In this document: positions 43,358 through 52,496 of the stretch, piece after piece
Position numbering within the stretch: position 1 is the first letter of the stretch
Layout: each line of letters begins with the position of its first letter
Source of the DNA: Geodermatophilaceae bacterium URHA0031
GTDB lineage: Bacteria > Actinomycetota > Actinomycetes > Mycobacteriales > Geodermatophilaceae
Length of the DNA: 64,000 nt
Assembly: GCA_000620205.1 (NCBI GenBank)
Contig: JHVP01000001.1
Span: forward strand, 248,001-312,000
Direction of reading: 5' to 3'
The notes under the pieces: generated by a model
Database searches by the model: none
Told to the model about the DNA's origin: nothing
Seen by the model: only the letters and a program-made list of their open reading frames with translations
Position numbers and translations under genes: made by a program

Positions 43358-44620
43358 GTGACCACCTCCACCGCTACGGCCCCGGCCGCAGCCGTCCCGC
43401 AGCGCGTCGGCCGCGCCCTCGCCGTCGTCCTCAGCCTGCTGACCGTCTTCGGGCCGATCTCGATGGACCTCTACCTGCCCGTCCTGCCGGCGCTGACCAC
43501 CGAGCTGCGATCCGCCACGTCCACCGCTCAGCTGACGGTCACCGCCTGCCTGCTCGGCCTGGCTCTCGGGCAGCTCGTGGCCGGCCCGATGTCGGACCGC
43601 TACGGCCGTCGCCGCCCTCTGCTGGTCGGCGTCGTCGGTTACGTCGTGGTCTCCCTGGTCTGCGCGGCCAGCCCGACCGTGGAGACGCTGATCGCCGCCC
43701 GCTTCGTCCAGGGCCTCGCCGGGGGTGTGGGGATCGTGATCGCTCAGGCCGCCGGGCGTGACCTGTACTCCGGCGGCGCGCTGCTGCGCTACTACGGCCG
43801 GCTGACCGTGCTCGGCGGCCTGGCGGCCGTCGTCGGCCCGGTGATCGGCGGCCAGCTGGCCTCGGTCACCGACTGGCGCGGGATCTTCGTGTTCCTCGCT
43901 GGGGTCGGCGCGGTCATCCTCTCCGCCTGCCTGCTGGTGTTCCGCGAGACCCTGCCCGCCCGCGCCCGGGTCGCCGGGGGCCTGGCCCAGACCGGCTGCG
44001 ACATGCGCCGGCTGCTGGCCGACCGGCTGTTCCTCGGCGCCGTGCTGGTCACCGGCTTCGTCAACGCCGCGCTGTTCGCGTACCTGTCGGGTGCGACCTT
44101 CGTCCTGCAGGACGTCTACGGGCTGTCGCCCCAGGGCTACTCCTTCGCCTTCGGGCTGAACTCGGCCGGCTTCATGGTGTTCGGTTTCCTCGCCGGACGG
44201 ACGTCGGAACGCTGGTCGGAGCGCGGCACGCTGCTGGTCGGCATCGCCATGTGCACCGCCGGCGCGGTCGGGCTCCTGGCCACCGCGGCCTGGGACCTGC
44301 CGCTGGCCGCGGTCATCGTCTCCCTGCTGACGATGGTCAGCGGGGTCGCCGCCACCACGCCGCCGGCGACCTCGCTGGCCCTGGCCGGGTACCCCGACAT
44401 CGCCGGGACGGCGTCGTCGTTCCTCGGCGTCGCCCGGTTCGCCTTCGGTGGGCTGGCGGCACCCCTCGTGGGTCTCGGCAGCGGAGTGACCCCGCTGGCG
44501 GTGGTCACCGTCACCGCGACCGCGCTCGGTGCGCTGGCCCTCCTCGGCGTCCGCCGGCCCTCGCCGGCGACGACGCCCGCTGTCGCGGGCGACCACGACC
44601 TGACGCCGGCCGGCCGGTGA
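43358..44620 (+). CDS. Bcr/CflA family multidrug MFS transporter
   Basis: A 420-residue proton-driven efflux pump with 12 membrane helices. Diagnostic motifs: FGPISMDLYLPVLPAL in helix 1, LGQLVAGPMSDRYGRRRPLL (motif A), RFVQGLAGGVGIVIAQAAGRDL (with the Arg of motif B) and GRLTVLGGLAAVVGPVIGG (motif C). GTG at 43358 gives VTTSTATAP; an ATG at 43310 would add 16 residues and is not excluded. It is divergent from the XRE/MmyB regulator and overlaps the next gene by 4 bases, so it heads an operon. Confidence 0.9.
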   Translation: MTTSTATAPAAAVPQRVGRALAVVLSLLTVFGPISMDLYLPVLPALTTELRSATSTAQLTVTACLLGLALGQLVAGPMSDRYGRRRPLLVGVVGYVVVSLVCAASPTVETLIAARFVQGLAGGVGIVIAQAAGRDLYSGGALLRYYGRLTVLGGLAAVVGPVIGGQLASVTDWRGIFVFLAGVGAVILSACLLVFRETLPARARVAGGLAQTGCDMRRLLADRLFLGAVLVTGFVNAALFAYLSGATFVLQDVYGLSPQGYSFAFGLNSAGFMVFGFLAGRTSERWSERGTLLVGIAMCTAGAVGLLATAAWDLPLAAVIVSLLTMVSGVAATTPPATSLALAGYPDIAGTASSFLGVARFAFGGLAAPLVGLGSGVTPLAVVTVTATALGALALLGVRRPSPATTPAVAGDHDLTPAGR

Positions 44621-45159
44621 GTGCCGGCCGGCGGCGGCCGACCGGCCGGGTCACCCTCATCGTCGCGGCCACCGCTCTGGCCGCCCTGGCCGCAGGGGGT
44701 TGCGCCGCCGACGGCGGACCACCTCCCGGCACCGGCGGCAGCACCGCTGGCGGAGCCGACACCCCCACGACCGGTACCGGGACACCGCAGGAGGACGCCA
44801 TGAGGATCCAGCTCGCCGTCGGGGACCAGCGGGCCACCGCCACGCTGGAGGACAACGCCGCCGCACGCGACCTGGCGTCGATGCTGCCGCTGACCGTCGC
44901 GATGACCGACCTGTTCGGCCGGGAGAAGCCCGGCCCGTTGCCGCGGGCGCTGGCCGGGGAGGTCGAGCCGGTCTCCACCTACCGGGTCGGGCAGCTGGCG
45001 TACTGGCCGCCGGACCAGAACGTGTTCGTGGTCTACGACGGCGACGGTCTGACCGTGCCCGGCCCCGGGCTCGTCCTGCTGGGCACCGTCGACACCGGCC
45101 TGGACGTCATCGCATCAGCCGGGGACGACTTCGAGCTCACCCTCACCGCCCTCGACTGA
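44617..45159 (+). CDS. Lipoprotein with cyclophilin-like fold domain
   Basis: A 180-residue protein. Residues 1-30 carry RVTLIVAATALAALAAGGCAA, with a lipobox ending in Cys (AAGGC); a Gly/Thr-rich linker follows; residues about 63-180 form a cyclophilin-like domain: MRIQLAVGDQRATATLEDN, AARDLASMLPLTVAMTD, GQLAYWPPDQNVFVVYDGDG. This family lacks prolyl-isomerase residues and its role is unknown, but it is often next to carboxymuconolactone decarboxylase-like, alcohol dehydrogenase and cupin genes, as here. GTG at 44617 overlaps the MFS stop. Confidence 0.87.
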   Translation: MSAGRRRPTGRVTLIVAATALAALAAGGCAADGGPPPGTGGSTAGGADTPTTGTGTPQEDAMRIQLAVGDQRATATLEDNAAARDLASMLPLTVAMTDLFGREKPGPLPRALAGEVEPVSTYRVGQLAYWPPDQNVFVVYDGDGLTVPGPGLVLLGTVDTGLDVIASAGDDFELTLTALD

Positions 45160-45245
45160 CACACCCCACCTGCCGCCCAGAGGGGCGCGCACGACGAGAG
45201 GACATCGACACGACCGACGACCAGGAGCCCTCGGGCGCGCACAAG

Positions 45246-45536
45246 ATGTTCGGCGACTTCGCCCCGGGCCTGGTGCACTTCACCGACGACGCCCTCTTCG
45301 GCGACGCGTGGCAGCGCCCGCAGCTGTCCGCGCGGGACCGCAGCCTGGTCACCGTCGCGGCGCTGACCACCGGCGGCAACGCCGAGCAGCTGACCTTCCA
45401 CCTCCAGTACGCGAAGGACAACGGCGTCACCGAGGAGGAGCTGATCGAGGCGATCACCCACCTGGCGTTCTACGCCGGCTGGCCGAAGGCCTTCTCCGCG
45501 ATGGCCGTCGCCGAGCAGGTCTTCCGCACGAGCTGA
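45246..45536 (+). CDS. Carboxymuconolactone decarboxylase-like protein
   Basis: At least 96 residues, AhpD-like helical fold: FTDDALFGDAWQRPQLSARD, RSLVTVAALTTGGNAEQL, TFHLQYAKDNGVTEEEL and EAITHLAFYAGWPKAFSA. There is no CxxC pair, so it is the decarboxylase-like rather than peroxidase-reductase type. Homologues start about 12 residues earlier, and in that position (45210) this frame has ACG, correctly spaced after GAGAGGA. Either the ACG is used as a start, or translation begins at ATG 45246 with no ribosome-binding site. Located in the cyclophilin-like/dehydrogenase/cupin operon. Confidence 0.82.
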   Translation: MFGDFAPGLVHFTDDALFGDAWQRPQLSARDRSLVTVAALTTGGNAEQLTFHLQYAKDNGVTEEELIEAITHLAFYAGWPKAFSAMAVAEQVFRTS

Positions 45537-45567
45537 TCCACCCCACGACCGAAAGGAACCACCCGCC

Positions 45568-46593
45568 ATGCGAGCAGCCGTTCTGCACGCCCCCGGCGAC
45601 GTCCGTGTCGAGGAGCGCCCGGACCCGAGGATCGAGCAGCCGACCGACGCCGTCATCCGGCTGACCGCCACCTGCGTGTGCGGCTCGGACCTGTGGCCCT
45701 ACCGCGGCATCGAGGCGATCAACGAGCCGACCCAGATGGGGCACGAGTACGTCGGCGTCGTCGAGGAGGTCGGCAGCGAGGTCCGCACGCTCGCGCCCGG
45801 CGACTTCGTCGTCGGCTCGTTCGTCATCTCCGACAACACCTGCGAGATCTGCCGGGCCGGGTACCAGTCCCGCTGCGTGAACGGCGAGTTCGTCTCGATG
45901 ACCATCGGCACGCAGGCGGAAAAGGCACGCATCCCGCTGGCCGACGGCACCCTCGTCACCACCCCGGACGTGCCCAGCGACGACCTGGTCCCCTCGCTGC
46001 TCACGGCGTCGGACGTGCTGGGCACCGGCTGGTTCGCCGCCGTGGCCGCCGACGTGCAGCCGGGCAAGACCGTCGCCGTCGTCGGTGACGGCGCCGTCGG
46101 CCTGCTCGGCGTGCTGGCCGCCCGGCAGCTCGGTGCCGAGCGGATCATCGCGTTCAGCCGGCACGAGTCCCGGCAGCAGCTGGCCCGCGAGTTCGGCGCC
46201 ACCGACATCGTCACCACCCGCGGCGACGAGGGCGTGGCTGAGATCAAGGAGCTCACCCACGGCCTGGGCGCGCACTCGGTCATCGAGGCCGTGGGCACCC
46301 AGGAGTCGATGATGCAGGCCATCCGGGCCACCCGCCCCGGCGGGCACGTCGGCTACGTCGGCGTCTCCCACGACGTGTCCCTGCCCGGCGACGAGCTGTT
46401 CTTCTCCGCCGTCCACCTGCACGGCGGACCGGCCCCCGTGCGCCGGTTCCTGCCCGAGCTGATCGACCTGATCACCCGCCGCGCGATCGACCCGGGCAAG
46501 GTCTTCGACCTCTCCCTGCCGCTGGACCAGGCGGCCGAGGGCTACCGGGCGATGGACGAGCGCCGCGCCGTCAAGGCCCTGCTCACCGTCTGA
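45568..46593 (+). CDS. Zinc-dependent alcohol dehydrogenase (MDR family)
   Basis: A 341-residue medium-chain dehydrogenase. Catalytic zinc residues in TCVCGSDLWPYRG and MGHEYVGVVEEVG; structural-zinc loop NTCEICRAGYQSRC with three of the four usual Cys; NAD-binding VAVVGDGAVGLLGVLAA. GGHVGYVGVSHDVSLPG and HGGPAPVRRFLPELIDLI match the group commonly found beside cupin and carboxymuconolactone decarboxylase-like genes. ATG at 45568 follows AAAGGA. Substrate not known; oxidation of a small alcohol or aldehyde is expected. Confidence 0.92.
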   Translation: MRAAVLHAPGDVRVEERPDPRIEQPTDAVIRLTATCVCGSDLWPYRGIEAINEPTQMGHEYVGVVEEVGSEVRTLAPGDFVVGSFVISDNTCEICRAGYQSRCVNGEFVSMTIGTQAEKARIPLADGTLVTTPDVPSDDLVPSLLTASDVLGTGWFAAVAADVQPGKTVAVVGDGAVGLLGVLAARQLGAERIIAFSRHESRQQLAREFGATDIVTTRGDEGVAEIKELTHGLGAHSVIEAVGTQESMMQAIRATRPGGHVGYVGVSHDVSLPGDELFFSAVHLHGGPAPVRRFLPELIDLITRRAIDPGKVFDLSLPLDQAAEGYRAMDERRAVKALLTV

Positions 46594-46644
46594 CCGACCT
46601 GCACAGCACAGCACGACACCGCACCCACCGACCAAGGAGTCGAC

Positions 46645-47052
46645 ATGGAGCTGAAGCCCGTCGGGCCGACCGCCAAGGCCCCCGCAGAGCGCTTCACCGG
46701 CGACGTCTACCTCACCATGATCCACGACGGTGAGGCCCCGTCCCGGCTGAACATCGCGCTCGTCCGGTTCACGCCCGGCGCCCACACCAACTGGCACCAC
46801 CACGACGTCGGTCAGACCCTGCACGTCACCGAGGGGGTGGGCCTGGTCGGCACCCGCGACGGCTCCGTCGTCCGGGTGCGCGCCGGCGACACGGTGGTGT
46901 GCCCGCCCGGCGAGGAGCACTGGCACGGTGCCGCCGTCGACACCCTGATGAGCCACCTCACCATCGTCGAGAAGAACACCGACGGCAGCGACCCCACCAC
47001 CTGGCTCGAGCCGGTCCCCGACGCGGACTACCGGGCCGCCGACCAGCGGTAG
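46645..47052 (+). CDS. Cupin domain protein
   Basis: A 135-residue single-domain cupin. The metal site is TPGAHTNWHHHDVGQTLHVTEG (three His and a downstream Glu or Gln) and a second motif VCPPGEEHWHGAAVDT with His. This close match to the small cupins annotated as (R)-mandelonitrile lyase-like fits the operon of cyclophilin-like, decarboxylase-like and alcohol dehydrogenase genes. ATG at 46645 follows AAGGAG. It ends in TAG, one of a few genes here to do so. Confidence 0.9.
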   Translation: MELKPVGPTAKAPAERFTGDVYLTMIHDGEAPSRLNIALVRFTPGAHTNWHHHDVGQTLHVTEGVGLVGTRDGSVVRVRAGDTVVCPPGEEHWHGAAVDTLMSHLTIVEKNTDGSDPTTWLEPVPDADYRAADQR

Positions 47053-47143
47053 GCCCGCCGCTCGACGGTTGCCGGGACCGGTGGACCGCCGAGCGCACGA
47101 GGTCGCGCACGGACCTCTCCCGCGTGCCGCCTCGGGGTGCACC

Positions 47144-47575
47144 TCATCCCTGGGGTGCGGCCCACTCCAGCCACGCGCCGCTGGGGTGGGCTCGGCCCAG
47201 CACCGCACCGCGGCACGTCCCGTTCCGGATGCCCAGCCGGCCGACCACCCCGAACAGCCCGCCGTCCTGGTTCTCGCGCAGCCAGTGCGGCGGCACGTCC
47301 AGCCCCTGCACGGTCCCCGTGGCCGCCGGTCCCAGGGGGACGAGGGGGTCGACCGAGATCCACTCGACGTCCCGGGCCCGGCCGATCCGTTCGACGAGGT
47401 CGCGGAAGGCGGCCAGGCGATCCGGTGGGAGGAACACGTGCGCGTAGGTGTCGATCAGGCACAGCAGCGCATCGGCCGGGACCTCGTCGACCACTGCGGG
47501 CAGGAGCTCGCGGAGGTCGCCGCGAAGGGTCGTCGCCGGATGTGCCCGCGACACCTCGACGGCCGAGGCGAGCCG
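47144..47575 (-). pseudogene. C-terminal remnant of a DUF2332 family gene
   Basis: On the minus strand a frame ending at 47144 encodes RLASAVEVSRAHPATTLRGD, LLPAVVDEVPADALLCLID, DVEWISVDPLVPLG and GRAHPSGAWLEWAAPQG, matching the last 140 or so residues of DUF2332 proteins (about 330 residues). The upstream half of that family is missing. The open frame continues to 47824, but its Arg/Pro-rich translation looks non-coding, and I could not find the missing half in other frames in 47576-47862. It is therefore likely a truncated relic. Confidence 0.6.
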
Positions 47576-47862
47576 GAGAGTCCATGCCGGGGTCGCGCAG
47601 CGCCCTCCGACCTCGGTCGAACGTGGCGGCGGACCGGCGGGCGACTGGACGTTCGGGCCCCGGATCGTCCACCCCCGTGGGCGTGCCGCAGCGGGTCGGT
47701 GACGCTGCGCGACCCGCCGGCACCCGGCTGGGACGCCGGGCCGCGGGGCCTTGGCCCGCTCCTGCCGCGGGCGCACCATGGACGCCTGGCCAGCACGATC
47801 GGAACGGGAGCGAGGCGGACCCACGATGACGGCACCGGCGCCGCCCCCCGGGAGGTGAGGTC

Positions 47863-50800
47863 GTGACCGGGCTCGCGGTCTCGGCGGAGACGCGCTTCAG
47901 CCGCCTGCTCGAACGGCTGCTGACCGCCGCGGAGACCTCGCTGGCGGCCAACGACCTCGAGCCCGCCCGGGCGATGGCCGAGGAGGTCCGCGCGGTCGAC
48001 CCGGACAACCGGCGCGCGGCGCGGGTGCTCCGCCAGGTGACCACCCACCAGCGCGGCTCGCCCGGGCAGCGCGCGCTGATGACGCTGCTGTTCTCCGACC
48101 TGGTCGGCTCCACCACGCTGTCGGAGCGGGTCGAGCCCGAGCAGCTGCGCGACCTGTTCGCCGTGTACCGCGCGGCCGCGCGGGAGGCGGTGACCCGGTA
48201 CAGCGGAAACCTCATGCAGTACTCCGGCGACGGCATCCTCGCCGGCTTCGGCTTCCCCTCCTCCCACGAGGACGACGCCCGGCGCGCGGTGCTCGCCGGG
48301 CTCGACCTGGTCGTGGCGCTGCGGGACGCCCGCGCCGACCTGGAGCGCCGGTTCGGCGTGGCGCCGGAGGTGCGGGTCGGCGTCCACACCGGCCGGGTGG
48401 TCGTCACCGACCTGCGCGGCGACGACGCGGTCGCCGACCGCGACTCCGTCGTCGGGCTGGTGCCCAACCTCGCCGCCCGGATCCAGCAGGCCGCCGAACC
48501 GGGCATGGTGGTGATCAGCGACGTCACCTCCCACCTGGTCGACGCCGACTTCCACCTGTCCTCGCTCGGCGAGCAGCGGCTCAAGGGGATCACCCGGCCC
48601 GTCGAGGTGTTCCGGGTCGACCGCCCCCGGTACGCCGCGGCGCGCTTCCAGGCCGACCGCTACCGCAAGGCCGGCCTGGTCGGCCGGGACGCACCCCGCG
48701 CCCGGCTGCTGGCCGCCTGGGACGACGTCCGCTCCGGCACCGGGCCCTCCGGCAGCGCCTTCCTGGTCGTCGGCGAGCCGGGCATCGGCAAGTCCCGGCT
48801 GCTGGCGGAAGTCGTCGACCGGGTGGAGGCCAGCGGCGGCCGGGTGCTCGGCGGCGTCTGCCTGCCCTACCACGCGAACGTCTCGCTGTGGCCGGTCGTG
48901 CGGTTGCTGGAGCGGATGACCGACCGGCTCGGCGAGGGTGCCGACCGGCTCGCCTGGCTGGTCGGCGAGCTCCGCGCGGCCGGGCTCGATCCAGCCGCGG
49001 CGGTGCCGTTCATCGGCCCGCTCATGGGCCTGCCCGCCTCGGCGGAGCACCCCGCGCCGGAGCTGGACCCGGTCGCGTTCCTCGACGAGACCCTCGACCG
49101 GCTCGTCGAGTGGCTGACCGCGGTGGGCGCGCGGACGCCGCAGCTGTTCGTCATCGAGGACGTGCACTGGGCCGACCCCTCCACCCTGGAGCTGCTGGGC
49201 CGGCTCGCCCGGCGGCGGCCCCGGGGCGTGCTGACGGTGGCGACCAGCCGCGAGGACACCGCCGTCCCGTGGCGGGACGACGCCGGGGTGCTGCGGCTCG
49301 GCCGGCTCGACCCCGCGGCAGTCGACCAGCTCATCGACAACCTCGCCGACGGCCGGCGCCTGGACGACGACGCGCGCGCGGCCATCGTCGAGCACGCCGA
49401 AGGCATCCCGCTGTTCGTCGAGGAGCTGACCCGCTCCAGCACCGACGACCACCGCACCGAGCCGATCCCGTTGCGGCTGCAGGGGCTGCTCACCTGGCGG
49501 CTGCGCGCGCCGGGGGTCGACCTGCGCGTCGTCCAGGTCGCCGCCACCGTCGGGCCGACCTTCGACCCCGCCGTCGTCGCGGCGGTGCTCGACGACGAGG
49601 AGACCGTCAACGAGCAGCTCGACGTGCTGAGCGACGCGGGCATCGTCGAGCCGGTCGGGCTGGCGCACGGCACCTACCGCTTCCGGCACGCCCTGATGCG
49701 CGACGCCGCGTACGAGACGCAGGTGCTCGACGTGCGCCGGCAGACCCACGCGGCGGTCGCCGCGGCGCTCGCCGGGCGCGACACCCCGCCGGCGCTCGTC
49801 GCCACCCACCTCGACCTGGCCGGCGACGCCGAGCGGGCCGTCGACCACTACCTGGACGCCACCGGGGTGGAGCAGGTGCGCGGCGCCTACGCCGAGGCCG
49901 CGAAGCTGGTCTCGCGCGCCCTCGAGCTGCTGGCGACCCTCCCCGAGTCTGCCGACCGCGACCTCCGCGAGCTGTCCGGGCGGATGCTGCGGGGCCTGAG
50001 CATGAGCTCGGTGCACGGCTACGCCAACCCCGGCGTGGAGGCCGACCACCGGCGCGCCCAGGTGCTGGCCGCCCGCCTCGGCCGGCCGGAGGTGCTCCCG
50101 GCGCTGGTCGCGCTGTGGGCCTACTGGCTGACCAGCGGCCGGCTGGCCACGGCCGGCGACGTCCTCGACCAGCTCACCCTGATGGTCGGCGAGCCGGCCT
50201 TCGCGGCCTTCGCGCCCGAGGTGGCGGCGGTGGCCGGGGTGCACGAGTTCCACCGCGGCCGGCTCGCCCCGGCGCAGGAGCAGCTCGAGCGGGCGCTGGC
50301 CGGCTTCGCCGACCGGCCCGCCGAGCACCGCGTCTCACCGGTGTGGCCGCTGCCCAACGACCCCGTGTCGGGTGCGGCCAGTGTGCTGGCCGCCGTGTGC
50401 ACCGCGCGGGGCGACCTCGCCGCCGCAACCGAGCGGCAGCAGGAGGCGCTACGGCGGGCCGAGGCGATCGGCTACCCGCGGGGGCCGGCCAGCATCGCGT
50501 TCGCCAAGGCGTCCTACGGCGCCTGGGTGCAGCGCTACCTCGGGGACGACGCGGCGGCCAGCCGGCTGGGCTGGGAGGCGGTGGCCATCGGCCAGGAGCA
50601 CGGCTACGCCTTCTGGACGGCGTACGGCGCCACCTGGGCCGCGTCGACCACCCCCGGCGGGCCGCCGGACCGGGAGTACCTCGACGGCATGCTCGCCGCG
50701 CTGCGCGCCATGGGCCAGCAGGCGTTCGGCGCGTTCCACCTGGCCTACCTCGCCCGGCTGGACGCCGCGGCCGGAGACGCCGCCCGGGCCGACGCGCACC

Positions 50801-51120
50801 TGGCCGAGGCGTTCGCCGCCGCCCGGCGGACCGGCGAGGAGCTGCACCTGCCCGAGCTGCTCCGGCAGCGCGCCCGGTCGGTCCTCGACCGGGGCGGCGA
50901 CGCCCGGACCGCCGCCGCCGACCTCACGGAGGCGCTGCGCCTCGCGGTCGAGCAGGGCGCGCGGCTGTCCCGGCTGCGCGCAGCCGTCGACCTGGCGGGA
51001 CTGCCGCCGGAGGCCCGCCCGGCGGGCTGGCGCGCACTGCTCGCCGACGCGCGGGCGGACCTGCCCGCCGCGACCCGCACCGCCGAGACGGCGGCGGCCG
51101 ACGACCTGCTCGCCGGCTGA
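47863..51120 (+). CDS. Adenylate/guanylate cyclase domain fused to AAA-type ATPase and TPR regulator
   Basis: A 1085-residue regulator. Residues about 65-255: class III nucleotidyl cyclase domain with LLFSDLVGSTTLSERV and YSGDGILAGFG (the two metal Asp) and PNLAARI (catalytic Asn and Arg). Residues about 270-560: ATPase with Walker A GEPGIGKSRLL and Walker B LFVIEDVHWAD. The remaining half is helical repeat (VLAAVCTARGDLAAATERQ, REYLDGMLAALRAMG), TPR-like. Such LuxR-less cyclase/MalT-like ATPases are numerous in actinobacteria; targets are unknown. GTG at 47863 follows GGGAGGTGAGG. There is no C-terminal HTH, so it is not a plain LuxR-type activator. Confidence 0.9.
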   Translation: MTGLAVSAETRFSRLLERLLTAAETSLAANDLEPARAMAEEVRAVDPDNRRAARVLRQVTTHQRGSPGQRALMTLLFSDLVGSTTLSERVEPEQLRDLFAVYRAAAREAVTRYSGNLMQYSGDGILAGFGFPSSHEDDARRAVLAGLDLVVALRDARADLERRFGVAPEVRVGVHTGRVVVTDLRGDDAVADRDSVVGLVPNLAARIQQAAEPGMVVISDVTSHLVDADFHLSSLGEQRLKGITRPVEVFRVDRPRYAAARFQADRYRKAGLVGRDAPRARLLAAWDDVRSGTGPSGSAFLVVGEPGIGKSRLLAEVVDRVEASGGRVLGGVCLPYHANVSLWPVVRLLERMTDRLGEGADRLAWLVGELRAAGLDPAAAVPFIGPLMGLPASAEHPAPELDPVAFLDETLDRLVEWLTAVGARTPQLFVIEDVHWADPSTLELLGRLARRRPRGVLTVATSREDTAVPWRDDAGVLRLGRLDPAAVDQLIDNLADGRRLDDDARAAIVEHAEGIPLFVEELTRSSTDDHRTEPIPLRLQGLLTWRLRAPGVDLRVVQVAATVGPTFDPAVVAAVLDDEETVNEQLDVLSDAGIVEPVGLAHGTYRFRHALMRDAAYETQVLDVRRQTHAAVAAALAGRDTPPALVATHLDLAGDAERAVDHYLDATGVEQVRGAYAEAAKLVSRALELLATLPESADRDLRELSGRMLRGLSMSSVHGYANPGVEADHRRAQVLAARLGRPEVLPALVALWAYWLTSGRLATAGDVLDQLTLMVGEPAFAAFAPEVAAVAGVHEFHRGRLAPAQEQLERALAGFADRPAEHRVSPVWPLPNDPVSGAASVLAAVCTARGDLAAATERQQEALRRAEAIGYPRGPASIAFAKASYGAWVQRYLGDDAAASRLGWEAVAIGQEHGYAFWTAYGATWAASTTPGGPPDREYLDGMLAALRAMGQQAFGAFHLAYLARLDAAAGDAARADAHLAEAFAAARRTGEELHLPELLRQRARSVLDRGGDARTAAADLTEALRLAVEQGARLSRLRAAVDLAGLPPEARPAGWRALLADARADLPAATRTAETAAADDLLAG

Positions 51121-51124
51121 GCCC

Positions 51125-51176
51125 GTTCACCGGTGTCGGGGCAGCACCCTGCTCACCGGTGCCGGGGCAGCACGAC
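51125..51176. repeat. Imperfect 26-base tandem duplication at the kinase gene end
   Basis: Bases 51125-51150 and 51151-51176 are near-identical (core CACCGGTGTCGGGGCAGCAC against CACCGGTGCCGGGGCAGCAC). The second unit encodes the last residues and stop of the histidine kinase on the minus strand, so the first is a silent copy of that end lying between convergent genes. Confidence 0.75.
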
Positions 51177-52496
51177 GCGCGCCCGGGTCACGCCGTCCGC
51201 CGAGGTCAGGGTGAGCCGCCCCCGGTGCTTCTGCGCGACCACCGCCAGCGCCGTCGGCAGGCCCAGCCCGGTGCCCCGGCCGACCGGCTTGGTCGTGAAG
51301 AAGGCGTCGAAGACCCGGGCCAGCACCTCCGGCGGCACGGTCGCCCCGGTGTCCTCCACGTCGACGACCACGTCGCCGGCCTCGCCCCGGGTCCGCACCG
51401 TCACCGTGCCACCCGGTTCGACCGCGTCCAGCGCGTTGTCGAGCAGGACGTTCCACACCAGCGCCAGGTCCGCGGGCCACCCCTCCACCGCCTGCGGCCG
51501 GGGGTCGAGGTCGCGGACGACCGTGACGCCGGGCGGCACCTTGTGGCGCAGCAGCACCAGCGCCTGCTCCAGGCTGGCGTGCAGGTCGACGTCGGTGAGC
51601 GAGTCGTCGGCGACGTAGGCCAGCGGCCGCACCCCCGACACGATCCGCGTCAGCTGCTCCGCGCCGGCCGCGACCTCCTCGAGGAGCGCGGTCACCTCCG
51701 CCCGGCGGGTGAGCCGGTGCACCGCGCGGCCGCGCCGGTCCGGCAGGTCCGCCAGCGCCCGGGCCAGCGCGGCAGGGTCGATCCCCAGCCGGACCAGGCC
51801 GGCCGCCTCCTCCCAGCTCCGCTCGACCCCCGCCGCGGCCAGGACGCCGGCCAGCGCCTGCTCGGCGTCCCCGCGGGCGAGCGGGTCCGCCGGCACCGGC
51901 ACCGCGCCGACCAGCGGCTGGAGCGGGTCCTCCCGGTCGCCGGCCGTCGCGAGCAGCTCCCGCAGCCGGGTCGCGCCCCGCTGCACGGCGCTGGCCGGGT
52001 TGTTCAGCTCGTGCAGCAGCCCGGCGGCCATGGCGCCCAGCGCGGCCATCCGCTCGTGCTGGCGGACCAGCGCCTCCTCCTGCGCCAGCCGGCGGGTGGC
52101 GGCCACCAGCAGCGCCCGGGCCGACTGCGGGTGGGTGAGCACCGTGTCGAGCACCTCCGCGCCGATCCGCTGCAGCCGGGTGCGGGTGCGGGCCCGCACG
52201 GTGGCCGAGCGGGGGCGGCCGTGGGCGATGCCCAGCTCCCCCAGCAGCTCGCCGGGGCCGCAGACGTTGAGCAGCAGCTCTGCGCCGCCGACGTGCCGGC
52301 TGACCTCAAGCTCCCCCTCCAGCACGACGTACATCGCCTCGGGCGGGGCGCCCTCGGCGATGAGCACCTCGCCCGGGGCCAGCTCCACGGTGCGGCCGGT
52401 GCCGGCCAGCGCCCGGACGTCGGCCTCGGGCAGCTCGGCGAACAGCCGCGATCTGCGCAGCGCCGCCGCGACGTCCCGGCGTGCCGCCACGGTCAC
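51153..52496 (-). CDS. Sensor histidine kinase with cyclic-nucleotide-binding domain
   Basis: A 447-residue cytoplasmic kinase. Residues about 10-130: cNMP-binding-type domain (FAELPEADVRALAG, ELAPGEVLIAEGAPPE, CGPGELLGELGIAHGRPRSA). Then a dimerisation helix with the phosphoacceptor in GLLHELNNPASAV and the ATPase domain: N-box NVLLDNALDAVEPG, G1 VEDTGATVPPE, G2 GRGTGLGLPTA. The GELG and RSA features of the cap fold suggest it can bind a phosphate-containing ligand. GTG at 52496 overlaps the stop of the receiver/reductase fusion, so the two are co-translated and surely partners. Confidence 0.9.
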   Translation of the reverse strand: MTVAARRDVAAALRRSRLFAELPEADVRALAGTGRTVELAPGEVLIAEGAPPEAMYVVLEGELEVSRHVGGAELLLNVCGPGELLGELGIAHGRPRSATVRARTRTRLQRIGAEVLDTVLTHPQSARALLVAATRRLAQEEALVRQHERMAALGAMAAGLLHELNNPASAVQRGATRLRELLATAGDREDPLQPLVGAVPVPADPLARGDAEQALAGVLAAAGVERSWEEAAGLVRLGIDPAALARALADLPDRRGRAVHRLTRRAEVTALLEEVAAGAEQLTRIVSGVRPLAYVADDSLTDVDLHASLEQALVLLRHKVPPGVTVVRDLDPRPQAVEGWPADLALVWNVLLDNALDAVEPGGTVTVRTRGEAGDVVVDVEDTGATVPPEVLARVFDAFFTTKPVGRGTGLGLPTALAVVAQKHRGRLTLTSADGVTRARVVLPRHR

